Position numbers and translations under genes: made by a program
Source of the DNA: CAJCIT01 sp963771305
GTDB taxonomy: Bacteria; Acidobacteriota; Terriglobia; Bryobacterales; Bryobacteraceae
Reading direction: 5' to 3'
Length of the DNA: 64,000 bases
NCBI GenBank assembly: GCA_963771305.1
Contig: CAVYTS010000021.1
Location: 62,001-126,000, forward strand
The notes under the pieces: model-generated
Told to the model about the DNA's origin: nothing
Seen by the model: only the letters and a program-made list of their open reading frames with translations
The model's database searches: none
Shown here: in pieces, positions 51,430 to 61,610 of the stretch
Layout: each line of letters opens with the position of its first letter
Position numbering within the stretch: position 1 is the stretch's first letter

Positions 51430-51501
51430 AGGCAGCGATGCCAGCGACAAATCACTGATCTAAGCTGGCTCGCTGCTGTGGGCTGCTCAGTGCTGCCTAG
51501 T

Positions 51502-52551
51502 CTAGTTGGGCGACACCAGTGGATTGTATGTGCAGCCGTGGACTGCGTTCGAGTATTCGGACTGGATCGCATATGGCTTGCCGTCCAAAGTGGTGGTGGG
51601 TGGGTTACCATACGCGAGCGAGCATTCGTCGCCGATTTCGGCACCGTAAATGATGTTCGTGGTCGTGTTCCACCAAGCTGATCCATCCGGGTCGGTGATC
51701 GCTTCAATCGTTTCATGCGAGACAGAAGAAGCGGTCGAATCCGCGACTTCGCCGTTTGGCGTTGTGCTCGTCACCTCACAGCCGGGCACGGCCTGGTAAG
51801 GGATAACCGTGAAGATAACGTGGCCAATATCCGAAAACGTCACGCTCTCATGATAGGCGCAGAAAGTGAACGTGCTCGGATTATCGGGGGAATAACACCC
51901 GCCGACGGAGGCCGGGCAAAGATCGACACCTTGAGGCAAGAACACGTTGTAGATGTTTGTGTAGCCAGTAAGAACCGGAGTATGCGCGGTCGCGCCCGCA
52001 TATACGATGTTGAGAATGTCATTGTCACCCAACGTAGCGAAGATGTTGCCGGCAATGACGGCCTCGAAACCGTAGTTATAGCGGTTCGACGCGGTCGAGC
52101 CGACGTATTGGTCGACAACGTGAATGAGGTCGCTGTTGTAGAGGTGGCCCTGAAAGTGACCTGGATATCCAAAGCAACTTGCCAGACAATCGACGTAAAG
52201 GTTATGGCTCTTCGCGGTAGTCATGGTGGGCCCACCTTGATAGCTCAGGTCGCCCGGATAGAAGGCCACTGGGCCTGAAGGATTGGCGTCCGGCGCCGCA
52301 GCCGGCAAAAGAGATTGTGACGGCAAGGCACCGGGCGTTCCGGGCTTCTGTACCCGGAGAGCGTGCACATGTACGCTCGCCTTATCGTAAGCCAGTTTGT
52401 TTTGTTTAAGTGTTACTTGAAGTGTAGTTTCATCGCTGGAATTATCCGGGCTAGTCTGGGCCATCACTTGCCCAGCCGCGAACATGCAAATGCAAACGGC
52501 AAGGGTTAAATGCGGTCTGGCACTGAATAAAGCTAAAGTCTTAATTGCCAT
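51502..52551 (-). CDS. exported protein with HExxE motif (EXORDIUM/phosphate-induced-like)
   Basis: 349 residues with signal peptide (HLTLAVCICMFAAGQVMAQ). After a low-complexity linker, a domain of about 250 residues contains paired Cys (VDCLASC, LCPASVGGC, FCAYHES) and the motif SSVSHETIEAITDPDGSAWW, with H279, E280 and E283 in an HExxE arrangement followed by a conserved DP. A similar H-E-x-x-E...T-x-P motif occurs in the plant EXORDIUM/phi-1 family and its bacterial relatives. Metallohydrolase activity is plausible but unproven. It is convergent with the repeat protein. Confidence 0.65.
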   Translation of the reverse strand: MAIKTLALFSARPHLTLAVCICMFAAGQVMAQTSPDNSSDETTLQVTLKQNKLAYDKASVHVHALRVQKPGTPGALPSQSLLPAAAPDANPSGPVAFYPGDLSYQGGPTMTTAKSHNLYVDCLASCFGYPGHFQGHLYNSDLIHVVDQYVGSTASNRYNYGFEAVIAGNIFATLGDNDILNIVYAGATAHTPVLTGYTNIYNVFLPQGVDLCPASVGGCYSPDNPSTFTFCAYHESVTFSDIGHVIFTVIPYQAVPGCEVTSTTPNGEVADSTASSVSHETIEAITDPDGSAWWNTTTNIIYGAEIGDECSLAYGNPPTTTLDGKPYAIQSEYSNAVHGCTYNPLVSPN

Positions 52552-52916
52552 GGGTTGAGGTCCTCTTTTTTCCTCGCGTACGGGGTTCTTCTTCTAAAAA
52601 CAGCCGGTCACCGTATAGTACGTGGGGCAACACGCCACGTCAATAACCTAAAACGGCCCGGCCCGGCTTTCGTGTGACTCTTCCGAGTCACGTTTCGATC
52701 TTTCTGTTCTTGCCGACGGCGAACTCAATTTGGCTGCGAGGCGGCATGTTTACTTCTGTCGCGCTGTCGAAACCGCATTCCGGGCCCGTTGGCCCGTGGT
52801 CTTCAAGTGCAGCGAGGAGGTTTGCCCCAGAACCGTAAGAGATCCTCATCCCCAACGAGTCCATTCAAACGATAATTCAAGTTGAGTGGTGCAGAAAAGC
52901 GGAAGGAGGTTCTTAG
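52552..52916. other. divergent intergenic region with a hairpin
   Basis: 365 bases between two divergent genes. GTGACTC-TTCC-GAGTCAC (52674-52691) is a perfect 7-bp stem with a four-base loop. The rightward gene has GGAGG eight bases before its ATG. No gene in between. Confidence 0.5.
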
Positions 52917-54230
52917 ATGATCAGAACAACGGAAATTCGCTTGAGCATGGCACTCATACTAATGTCGGCGCTGGCGCCGCTTGGCGCCGGGCAGACTCCA
53001 AAACTCACGACGCTCTACGCGTTCAATGGCAATGTGACCTCCGGGGACGGTATTGAGCCAGACTCCCCCCTGGTTATCGGCTTCGGCGGCGTGCTCTACG
53101 GCACGACCTACGAAGGCGGAGCATCTAATTACGGCACGGTGTTCGCGTTGATCCCACCGTGGTCGCCTGGTAACTCCTGGCCGGAAACCCAGATCCATGT
53201 CTTCACGGGCGGGAGTGATGGATTGGGGCCGACAGCTCTATTACTCGGTCTCGATGGAGCGCTCTACGGCGTGACAGCGGGAGGAGGCTAGGGTTGCCAC
53301 GATGGGTGCGGGACGGCGTTCTCGCTAACGCCGCGCCGAGGCATCACCTCGACAGAAGGCTCGTGGACCAAACGGACCTTCGAATTCGGCCGCGACATCG
53401 TCGTTCCAAGTAGCTTGCGCTCCGCAGGTTGGATATTCTACGGCACTAGCATTCTTGGCGGAGCCACTCCCTGCGACGCCTACTTTGGATGCGGCACCTT
53501 GTTCACCTTGGAGCCGCCCACGCCGTGGGAACAATCCTGGAGGGCCAGAGTGTTGTACACCTTCCCGGATGGCTCCGGAGGCTACCGTCCGGTGATGGCG
53601 GCGCTAGGGCGCGACGGCGTGTTCTACGGTACGAGCCAGGGCGGAAACCCGAGCTGCCCCTTCGGATGTGGTCTCGTGTTCTCGTTAACGCCACAGCGCG
53701 CTGAGGGCAACCTGCCGGTTTTATCCTGGACCGAGACTGTCCTCCACACCTTTATCAACCGGGCGCATGACGGGGAGGGTGTCGCGGGTCTTGTGATCGG
53801 CGACGAAGGGGTGTTCTACGGCACGACCAGCGAGGGCGGAATCTACGGGTACGGCACTGCTTTCTCGCTGACACCGCCTTCCCAGCCGGAAGACTCCTGG
53901 ACGGAGAAGATCATCTACAATTTCAACGGTCCATATGATGCGGGCTTTCCCAACCCGGGTCTGGTGGTCGGCAAGGGGGGAGTGATTTATGGCACATCCT
54001 ATGGCGTTCTGGGAGGCGGTCCTGCTGCCAGTGGCGCCGTGTGCTCGTTGACACCGCCTCACGACGGCGGCTCCTGGACTATGACCGTACTCCACAGCTT
54101 CACCGGCGGCGATGACGGAGGTAATCCGATTGCAGGCGTTGTCATCGGAGAGGATGGAATACTCTACGGCACGACGACGACCGGCGGAGGAACCGGAAAG
54201 TTCGGCACGGTGTTCTCGCTGAAGCCGTAG
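52917..54230 (+). pseudogene. TIGR03803 (GloVer repeat) secreted protein with an in-frame TAG
   Basis: The frame starts at an ATG with GGAAGGAGG upstream and a signal peptide ending GAGQ. The product consists of beta-propeller-like GloVer repeats of the form LYGTTYEGGASNYGTVFAL, LYGVTAGGG, VFYGTSQGGNPSCPFGCGLV, VFYGTTSEGGIYGYGTAFSL. A TAG at 53289-53291 interrupts it, but the same frame continues without other stops to 54230: GCHDGCGTAFSLTPRRG follows directly, where family members have GGGYGCHDG-like sequence, so the TAG replaces a probable Tyr codon. Full length is about 437 residues. Confidence 0.8.
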
Positions 54231-54231
54231 T

Positions 54232-56250
54232 TTAAGGTGCGAATGCGATTGCAGAAGGTGTACCTGGCAACTTCACGGAGCCGCTCAGCTGGCTGGTCGT
54301 AGTATTCACAATGTCCAAACCGGCCAGGGTTGCCACCCAAACTTCGGAACCGCCCGGAGTGACGACAACTGTTGACGGACTCACACCCACCGGGATGCTG
54401 GCCAGTTGCGTCTGTGTCGGAATACTCGCAACCAACAACAAATTGTTCTCCGCGTCCGCCACATAGGCTGTCGAGCCGTCGGGAGAAAGCGCCAGACCGT
54501 TCAGAAGTCCGTTCGCGGGCGTGAGGTGGATGGTTGCCGTGATCTTATAGGTTGCGGTGGAGAGCAGATGGACGCGGCCGCGGTTGGCGGTGTAGACGAG
54601 AGTCGAGCCATCCGGCGTCAATGCCAATGCCCCCATACCGTCGGGGACATAGATTCTCTTAATGTACTTGAACGTGGATGTATCGAGGACGCGAATCTCG
54701 CCGGGGGCAAGCAATACGGTCCCATCGCTGGCGATCCCCGAGACGAAGCTAACCGAGATGTACAGGCGTGTGCGATCCGGCGAGGAAATGGCCTGACCGA
54801 TATTGGTCAATTGGCCCGCGTGAGCACTGCCGATCGGAGTCAGGCTCGCAACGTCAAGAGCGGTCACGACACCCGGATTAGCCAGATAGACCACGGTTCC
54901 GTCGGGGCTGAATGCAAGCGCGCCCGCGTGACCGACCTTGTGCGTGACCTGCTCCGTGGCGGGATTTAGGAACAGGATGTCGCCGCCACGCTGAAAAGCG
55001 TACTGAGACGCCCAGACGGTATTACCGCCCGGAGGGATCCCCAGCGAGTTGATTCCAACGCCGCCCAAGGTAACGTGCGTAACCTCTTGAGACGCGACGT
55101 CCACCGCGGCAATGGCGCTCTCATCCGCATTAAGCACATACAGACTTTGCCCGTCGCTTGTTAGCGCCACGGCGCTGATTGGGCCGAGCTGGCGGCGCTT
55201 CGTCACTTCCTTTTGCGTGGAGATCTGGAACTCGGCCAGGCTCCAGGCCCCGGCGCCGGAGAGATTGCTGGAATAGAGCGAAGACCCATCGGGCGAGATC
55301 GCGAACTGAGTGGGGACGTAACTAATGGGAGCGTCGAACACGGTTGCCCCGGTTGCGATATTCAGGGCCAGGATCGACTTCGCAGCGTACGAGATGTAGG
55401 CCGTTGTGCTGTCCGGCGATGAAATGAGGACGCCGGGGATGTCCAGGCTGCCATTCGGCAGAGCAAACCGGTTCACGACGGCGGACGACTGAGGGTCAAT
55501 CACCAGCAGTTCGTCGTTGGTGTCCGTCATCAGGATGAGACCGCTCGGGGTAAGGGCCAAGTCGGTCGGAATTACGTTCACCGGGATTTTCGTAAGCGGT
55601 TTAAGCGTGATCGCGTCGATGACCTGGAGGTATTCGTTGGCGTACCCTACCTCAAAATAGAGCTTGCTTCCGTCGGGTGAGATGAGAAGAGGTCCGAGGC
55701 TTCCGGAATAGGGGACAGTCGACGTTTGCGTGACCCGGTAGGTTGTGGTGTCGATCGCGAGCAGATGAGAATTCAAGATATCTTGCGGTGTGAAAACATA
55801 AACATGCGAACCGTCCGGACTAATCACAAGCTCCAAAGGCGGCGTGCCCGACACACTGAGCGGCACAGGGACTCGGGCCAGGATTGTACCGGTGGATGTC
55901 GCTATCACCTGCAATTCATGCTTCTGGTCCACGGTGACGAACATCTTCGTTCCATCCGGACTCACCGCAAGCCCGTCACCGCCGGAACCGGTGACAATTG
56001 TTCGTTCTTGCGCAAGCGTGGATGCGTTGAAGACACCCGCCGTGGAAGGAGCATTGCAACAGACACTAACGTAGGCGGTGGCCGAGAACGCCTGAAGGTG
56101 AGCGGCAGCGGACAAAAAAGTCGCAGCCGTTACAATCCGAGCGACCGATCGGGTGCATCGAAACCTGGACCAACGCCTTTTTTGATTGTCAATACCACAC
56201 TGTCTCGGGTGGACCACCCGGTCAGCGGCGATACGGGCTCGAATTCCCAT
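54232..56250 (-). CDS. exported YVTN/beta-propeller repeat protein
   Basis: 672 residues. A basic N-terminal region of about 35 residues precedes a signal-like stretch (IVTAATFLSAAAHLQAFS). The mature chain is a long array of propeller blades with the YVTN/SPDG pattern: GLAVSPDGTKMFVTVD, LVISPDGSHVYVF, LLISPDGSKLYFEV, FAISPDGSSLYSSN, ALAFSPDGTVVYLAN, ALTPDGSTLVYTANR, GLALSPDGSTAYVADAEN. Probably two stacked seven-blade propellers, a surface interaction platform. Its stop is two bases from the stop of the convergent TIGR03803 gene. Confidence 0.85.
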   Translation of the reverse strand: MGIRARIAADRVVHPRQCGIDNQKRRWSRFRCTRSVARIVTAATFLSAAAHLQAFSATAYVSVCCNAPSTAGVFNASTLAQERTIVTGSGGDGLAVSPDGTKMFVTVDQKHELQVIATSTGTILARVPVPLSVSGTPPLELVISPDGSHVYVFTPQDILNSHLLAIDTTTYRVTQTSTVPYSGSLGPLLISPDGSKLYFEVGYANEYLQVIDAITLKPLTKIPVNVIPTDLALTPSGLILMTDTNDELLVIDPQSSAVVNRFALPNGSLDIPGVLISSPDSTTAYISYAAKSILALNIATGATVFDAPISYVPTQFAISPDGSSLYSSNLSGAGAWSLAEFQISTQKEVTKRRQLGPISAVALTSDGQSLYVLNADESAIAAVDVASQEVTHVTLGGVGINSLGIPPGGNTVWASQYAFQRGGDILFLNPATEQVTHKVGHAGALAFSPDGTVVYLANPGVVTALDVASLTPIGSAHAGQLTNIGQAISSPDRTRLYISVSFVSGIASDGTVLLAPGEIRVLDTSTFKYIKRIYVPDGMGALALTPDGSTLVYTANRGRVHLLSTATYKITATIHLTPANGLLNGLALSPDGSTAYVADAENNLLLVASIPTQTQLASIPVGVSPSTVVVTPGGSEVWVATLAGLDIVNTTTSQLSGSVKLPGTPSAIAFAP

Positions 56251-56366
56251 TTTGGACTCCCTGGGCGATCTCAGTATACAGCCAATACAATGAATACGAC
56301 TCGCTTTATCGAGAGCGAGTACGTGCTGCTTGAAACGGTTGCGGCATCCTGGTAGTAGCTTGGTTT

Positions 56367-59300
56367 ATGCCGCTTTCCGCATTCGATCCGCTGATCCAGC
56401 AATGGTTCGCGGAGCATTTTGCCTCACCGACGGAGCCGCAGCTGCTGGGCTGGCCCGAGATTGCGGCCGGGCGCGATACGCTCATCTCGGCGCCCACCGG
56501 ATCGGGCAAGACGCTGGCGGCCTTTCTCATCTGTCTCGGCCGGCAGGTCCGCGCGGCGCGTAACCGGACTTTGCCCGACGAAACGCAAGTGGTGTATGTT
56601 TCGCCTCTGAAGGCGCTAAGCAACGACGTGCACCGAAACCTGGAATTGCCCTTGGCCCAGATCGCTGCTCTGGCAAAACAGGAGGCCGTTCCTCTGATGC
56701 CAATCAGAACGTCGGTGAGAACCGGCGACACGCCGATGCTGGAACGCGCACAGATGCTCAAGAAGCCGCCCCACATCCTGGTCACCACGCCGGAATCACT
56801 CTTCATTCTGCTGACCGCCGAGAAATCACGGCAGATGTTGCGAAACGTCTCGACGGTGATTGTGGATGAAATTCATGCCATCGCCGACGATAAACGCGGT
56901 TCCCACTTGATGCTGTCCCTGGCGCGGCTCGATTCGTTGACTGAGAATCGCGCACAGCGCGTAGGTCTCTCCGCCACCGTGAAGCCGATTGAAGAAATAG
57001 CCAGGCTGCTTGGCCCCAAGACGCACATCGTGGACGTTGGTCACCGGCGCGACATGGATCTGGCTGTCGAAGTACCGCGGGACGAACTGGGCGCGGTCGC
57101 GAGCACGGAGCTGTGGAACGAGGTATACGACCGGCTCGCGGAGCTTATCCTTGCGAATCGCACCACGCTGGTGTTCGTGAACACCCGGCGGCTTTCGGAA
57201 CGTGTTGCCCATGCTCTCGGCGATCGCCTTGGGACAGGCATGGTTCTTCCGCATCATGGAAGCCTCTCGCGCCAGATGCGGCTGGAGGCCGAATCACGTT
57301 TGAAGCGCGGCGAGTTGAAGGCAGTGGTTGCTACCGCATCGCTCGAGCTCGGCATCGACATTGGAACCATCGATTTGGTTTGCCAAATTGGTTCTCCGCG
57401 CTCGATTGCTGTCGCACTGCAACGAATTGGCCGTTCGGGGCACTGGGTCGGCGCCCGGCCGAGCGGTCGCCTGTTTTCCACCACTCGCGACGAGCTGGTC
57501 GAATGCGCTGCCCTGATTTCTGCCATTCAGAAGGGCGAGCTGGAGCGGATCGAGATTCCGCAGAATGCGCTCGACATACTCGCGCAGCAGATTGTCGCGG
57601 CCGCCGCGGCTGAGCCATGGAATGAGAATGATCTCTTTGAGCTGTTTCGCTCGGCCTACCCCTATCGCAATCTCTCCCGCAAGGCTTGGGACTCAATCGT
57701 CGAAATGCTTTCCGAAGGGATTGCGACGTCGCGCGGCCGGAGCGGAGCGCTGCTGCATCGCGACCAAGTGAATGGCCGGGTGAAGGGGAGGCGGGGGGCG
57801 CGCCTTGCCGCGATCACATCGGGTGGCGCCATTCCGGAGAATGCAAATTACGCGGTGATTGCGGAGCCAGATGCCAAGGCTATTGGAACGCTGGATGAAG
57901 ACTTTGCCATGGAAAGCCTCGTGGGCGATGTCTTCCTCCTCGGCACCCATTCCTGGCGGATTAAACGCGTGGAACCCGGCCGCGTGCGTGTCACCGATGC
58001 TCACGGCGCGGCGCCATCCATTCCATTCTGGCTCGGCGAGGCGCCTGGCCGCTCGCGTGAGCTCTCCGCTGAGGTCGCGCAGATCCGGGAGCGCGTTTTA
58101 GCCGCTGCTGAACCGGTGCCAGCATTCCTCATCCAAGAATGTGGGCTCGATGATGGCGGAGCAAAACAAATCGCCACGTACGTTCGAACCGGCACCGAGG
58201 AGTTGGGCGCCGTGCCATCGCAGAGCACCGTAGTCGCAGAGCGCTTTTTCGATCAGGCCGGCGGCATGCAGTTCGTCTTGCATGCTCCCTTCGGTTCGCG
58301 TATCACCCGTGCGTGGGGGCTCGCGCTTCGCAAGCGCTTTTGCCGAACGTTCAACTTTGAGCTGCAGGCGGCGGCCACAGACAACGGCCTCGTTCTTTCG
58401 CTGAGCGACCAGCACTCCTTCCCCCTCGAACTGGTCTTTGCGTTTCTGAAATCTACAACAGTGGAGCAAGTGCTGCGGGAGGCGCTCCTCACGGCTCCGA
58501 TGTTCGGCGCACGCTGGCGCTGGAATGCCACCCGAGCCCTCGCAATTTTGCGGTTCAGCGGCGGCAAACGAGTCGCCGCACCCATCCAGCGCATGCGGGC
58601 TGACGACCTGCTAGCGGCGGTTTTCCCTGACCAGGTTGCCTGCGCGGAGAATCTGAGTGGACCAATCCGCATCCCCAATCATCCGCTTGTCAACGAAACC
58701 ATAGACAACTGTTTGCATGAGGCCATGGATCTCGATGGACTGCTCGCGGTCCTGGAAGGGATCGAAGCCGGGCGAATTCGCACCGTCGCGATTGACACGG
58801 TGAGTGCCTCCCAGTTCTCGCACGAGATCCTGAATGCCAACCCCTACGCGTTCCTTGACGACGCTCCGCTAGAAGAGCGCCGTACTCGAGCCGTACAGTT
58901 GCGGCAAAGGCTCGGCAGCGACGTGACTGGCGGCGACGGAGTGCTCGACCTCGCATCCATCGAGCAGATCTCAGCGGAGGCATGGCCGGAGGTGAGGGAC
59001 GCCGACGAGCTGCATGATGCACTGCTTACGTTACTCCGAATGCCGCCCGTCGCGGAATGGCAAACATTCTTCGATGAGCTTGCTGTGACAGGCCGCGCCT
59101 CGACGATTCAGCGAAACGACTCTCCCTACTGGGTTGCAACCGAGCGCATGGCCCAAGCTGACGATCCAGAGGCGGTGGTTAGCGGCTGGATGGATTCGAT
59201 TGGACCTACCATAGCCTCCGATTTGGCTGCCAAGCTCGGGTTTTCTCATGACGCGATTGAAGCGGCGCTGTCGAAGCTCGAAGCGCAAGGACGAGTACTC

Positions 59301-60392
59301 CAAGGACGTTTCCGAAATACGAGTGGCGAAATCGAGTGGTGTAATCGTCGCATCCTGGCCCGTATCCATCGCGCCACCCTCGGACAGCTGCGCCGCGAAA
59401 TCGAGCCTGTGACGGCGCTCGACTTTGAACACTTCTTACAGGCCTGGCAGCACGTGTCGAAGGGAAGCCAACTGCAGGGCACCGACGGAACCCTTCAAAT
59501 CATTCGCCAGCTACAGGGATATGAGATCCCGGCCGTTGCCTGGGAATCGGACATCCTCGCGCGCCGGATCGCGAAATACGATCCAGAGTTTCTCGACCAG
59601 CTCTGCTTTTCCGGCGAAGTGATGTGGGCGAGGGTCTCGCCTCATCCTGCGATTGCACAGAATCGCCGTGTGCGTCCTTCGCGAATCGCGCCGGTTACGA
59701 TCTTCCTGCGCGAAGATGCGGATTGGTTGATGCATGGCACGGGACCGGCCGATTCATCGGGACTCTCCCATCCGGCCCGGGATGTCTTGCAAGCCCTGGA
59801 ACGGAACGGCGCCAGCTTCTTCGTCGACCTCGTGAGGCAGACCTCACGATTGTCCAGCGAAGTGGAAGACGGCCTATGGGAGTTACTGGCGGGTGGGTAT
59901 GTAACAGCAGATGGGTTCGACAATCTTCGGGCTCTGATTGATCCCAAGCGCCGCCGGGGCGAAGGTCGTGGCAGTACCAAGCGGCCACGCCATTCCGCGG
60001 GGCGATGGGCTTTATTGTCTTATGCCGGCGCAAAGATCAATACGGAGGAGCGGCTCCAGCGATTCGCCCGCCAGTTGCTGATCAGGTGGGGCGTGCTTCT
60101 GCGTGACTTGTTGGTTCGCGAGGTGCTCTCACCGCCGTGGCGGGATTTACTGCCTGTACTCCGTCGGATGGAGGCGCGCGGTGAGATTCGCGGAGGCAGG
60201 TTTGTGTCGGGGCTCACTGGCGAGCAGTTTGCCCGCCCCGAGGCTCTCGACTTGCTGCGTGCCATTCGCCGTGATTCAGATCACACCGCAGTCGTCACCC
60301 CTTCCAATGCAGATCCGCTAAACCTGACCGGTATCATTCTGCCGGGTCCCCGCGTCAGCCGTTTGGCGGTGATGGGCCTCGTGCCGGCTTAA
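56367..60392 (+). CDS. lhr: Lhr-type large DEAD/DEAH-box helicase
   Basis: 1,341 residues. Helicase core: ISAPTGSGKTLAAFL (Walker A, residues about 40-54), VYVSPLKALSNDV, LVTTPESLFILLT, VIVDEIHAI (DEIH near 166), GLSATVKPIEE, TASLELGIDIG and RIGRSGH. It is followed by the Lhr winged-helix and beta-barrel core and a long C-terminal region, the architecture and length of bacterial Lhr rather than Lhr-Core alone. Lhr proteins are 3'-5' DNA/RNA translocases implicated in repair. The downstream MFS gene begins 24 bases later. Confidence 0.9.
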   Translation: MPLSAFDPLIQQWFAEHFASPTEPQLLGWPEIAAGRDTLISAPTGSGKTLAAFLICLGRQVRAARNRTLPDETQVVYVSPLKALSNDVHRNLELPLAQIAALAKQEAVPLMPIRTSVRTGDTPMLERAQMLKKPPHILVTTPESLFILLTAEKSRQMLRNVSTVIVDEIHAIADDKRGSHLMLSLARLDSLTENRAQRVGLSATVKPIEEIARLLGPKTHIVDVGHRRDMDLAVEVPRDELGAVASTELWNEVYDRLAELILANRTTLVFVNTRRLSERVAHALGDRLGTGMVLPHHGSLSRQMRLEAESRLKRGELKAVVATASLELGIDIGTIDLVCQIGSPRSIAVALQRIGRSGHWVGARPSGRLFSTTRDELVECAALISAIQKGELERIEIPQNALDILAQQIVAAAAAEPWNENDLFELFRSAYPYRNLSRKAWDSIVEMLSEGIATSRGRSGALLHRDQVNGRVKGRRGARLAAITSGGAIPENANYAVIAEPDAKAIGTLDEDFAMESLVGDVFLLGTHSWRIKRVEPGRVRVTDAHGAAPSIPFWLGEAPGRSRELSAEVAQIRERVLAAAEPVPAFLIQECGLDDGGAKQIATYVRTGTEELGAVPSQSTVVAERFFDQAGGMQFVLHAPFGSRITRAWGLALRKRFCRTFNFELQAAATDNGLVLSLSDQHSFPLELVFAFLKSTTVEQVLREALLTAPMFGARWRWNATRALAILRFSGGKRVAAPIQRMRADDLLAAVFPDQVACAENLSGPIRIPNHPLVNETIDNCLHEAMDLDGLLAVLEGIEAGRIRTVAIDTVSASQFSHEILNANPYAFLDDAPLEERRTRAVQLRQRLGSDVTGGDGVLDLASIEQISAEAWPEVRDADELHDALLTLLRMPPVAEWQTFFDELAVTGRASTIQRNDSPYWVATERMAQADDPEAVVSGWMDSIGPTIASDLAAKLGFSHDAIEAALSKLEAQGRVLQGRFRNTSGEIEWCNRRILARIHRATLGQLRREIEPVTALDFEHFLQAWQHVSKGSQLQGTDGTLQIIRQLQGYEIPAVAWESDILARRIAKYDPEFLDQLCFSGEVMWARVSPHPAIAQNRRVRPSRIAPVTIFLREDADWLMHGTGPADSSGLSHPARDVLQALERNGASFFVDLVRQTSRLSSEVEDGLWELLAGGYVTADGFDNLRALIDPKRRRGEGRGSTKRPRHSAGRWALLSYAGAKINTEERLQRFARQLLIRWGVLLRDLLVREVLSPPWRDLLPVLRRMEARGEIRGGRFVSGLTGEQFARPEALDLLRAIRRDSDHTAVVTPSNADPLNLTGIILPGPRVSRLAVMGLVPA

Positions 60393-60415
60393 GGGCGGCA
60401 CGTTACCATTGCGGC

Positions 60416-61606
60416 TTGGGGAACGACCCGATTTCGCACCAGAACACGCAGAAACGAGCTGCGGCGCTACGCTTCATTGTCTGCCTTGGCATCGTAAGCC
60501 TGTTCGCCGACATGACGTATGAGGGCGCGCACAGCATCATCGGGCCCTACCTAAAGGATCTAGGGGCCACGGCGCTGCAAGTTGCCATCATAGCCGGTGT
60601 TGGCGAAATGCTGGGCGCGAGCCTGCGCTTCTTTTCGGGGCGATTTGCCGATCGGACTCGTGCTTACTGGACCATCACTCTCTTCGGCTATGCGATGAAT
60701 GTGGTTGCCGTGCCTGCGCTGGCCTTCGCGCAGAACTGGCAAACCGCAGCGATCCTGATTGTCATCGAGCGAACGGGCAAGGCGCTGCGGGGACCAGCGC
60801 GGGATGTGTTGCTCTCTGGAGCCACACAGGAAGTAGGGCACGGATGGGGATTCGGGTTGCACTCGATCATGGATCAGACCGGCGCAGTGATTGGTCCGTT
60901 GTTGATGGTAGCGGCGGTGGCTCGATCGCATCACTTCGGTCCTGCCTTCTTCTGGCTGGCATTTCCGGCCGTCGGGACGTTAGTGGCGTTGCTGATGGCA
61001 CGTGTGCTAAATCCGGATCACGCTGGGTCGCCGAAGGCGCAGACCAGCCAGACCATGCCGCCACTCTTCTGGACCTATGTAGCTGCCGCCGGATTGCTTG
61101 CTTGTGGAATGGTGGACTTCCCCCTTCTCGCTTACCATTTCCAGGCAGCGAAGATCTCCACGGCGGTCGAGATCCCGCTGCTGTATGCAGGCGCGATGGC
61201 CGTGAACGGATTAACGGCGCTGTTCTTCGGCAAACTTTTCGATCGCTTCGGACTGAACTCGCTGGTGCTGGGGATTTTCATCTCTCTGCTTGCGCTTCCG
61301 CTCGGATTTCTGGGGGGCGCTTGGGCTGCCGTGGCGAGCGTCGCATGCTGGGCGACCGGACTCGGTGCGCAGGACGCTTGCCTGCGCTCTGGCATCGCAA
61401 CCGTGGTCTCGATGAACAAGCGGGGCAGCGCCTTTGGCGCGTTCAATGGCGTTTACGGCGTCAGCTGGTTTCTTGGCAGCGTCGCAATGGGTCTGCTCTA
61501 CTCCCGATCCTTGCTGGCGCTGGTCATCTTCGGAATTGGCACACAGTTCGCGGCGGCAGTGATGTTCTTCCGCCTGCGCGGAATGCTCAAGGCCGAGGCG
61601 GCCTGA
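60416..61606 (+). CDS. MFS transporter
   Basis: 396 residues from a TTG at 60416. About eleven to twelve hydrophobic helices; the loop motif between helices 2 and 3, FFSGRFADRTRAYW, is the MFS G-x3-D-R signature, repeated in the second half as ALFFGKLFDRFGLNS. Also visible is GHGWGFGLHSIMDQTGAVIG in helix 5, typical of major facilitator exporters. Substrate unknown; efflux is plausible. Convergent with the GDT1-family gene. Confidence 0.85.
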   Translation: MGNDPISHQNTQKRAAALRFIVCLGIVSLFADMTYEGAHSIIGPYLKDLGATALQVAIIAGVGEMLGASLRFFSGRFADRTRAYWTITLFGYAMNVVAVPALAFAQNWQTAAILIVIERTGKALRGPARDVLLSGATQEVGHGWGFGLHSIMDQTGAVIGPLLMVAAVARSHHFGPAFFWLAFPAVGTLVALLMARVLNPDHAGSPKAQTSQTMPPLFWTYVAAAGLLACGMVDFPLLAYHFQAAKISTAVEIPLLYAGAMAVNGLTALFFGKLFDRFGLNSLVLGIFISLLALPLGFLGGAWAAVASVACWATGLGAQDACLRSGIATVVSMNKRGSAFGAFNGVYGVSWFLGSVAMGLLYSRSLLALVIFGIGTQFAAAVMFFRLRGMLKAEAA

Positions 61607-61610
61607 AGCG

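Noticed and set aside
18476..53291. Reassignment or suppression of TAG codons, because several broken genes carry in-frame TAG
   Set aside because: TAG is the genuine terminator of intact genes here (ybiT, topA, the glucosidase, the radical SAM gene, P63C), and the affected genes also show frameshifts or lie in decayed zones.
10488..54230. All frameshifts explained as random sequencing error
   Set aside because: Errors should strike long core genes equally; topA, acnA, lhr, ybiT and the rhamnosidase (over 13 kb together) have none. dprA alone remains open to this explanation.
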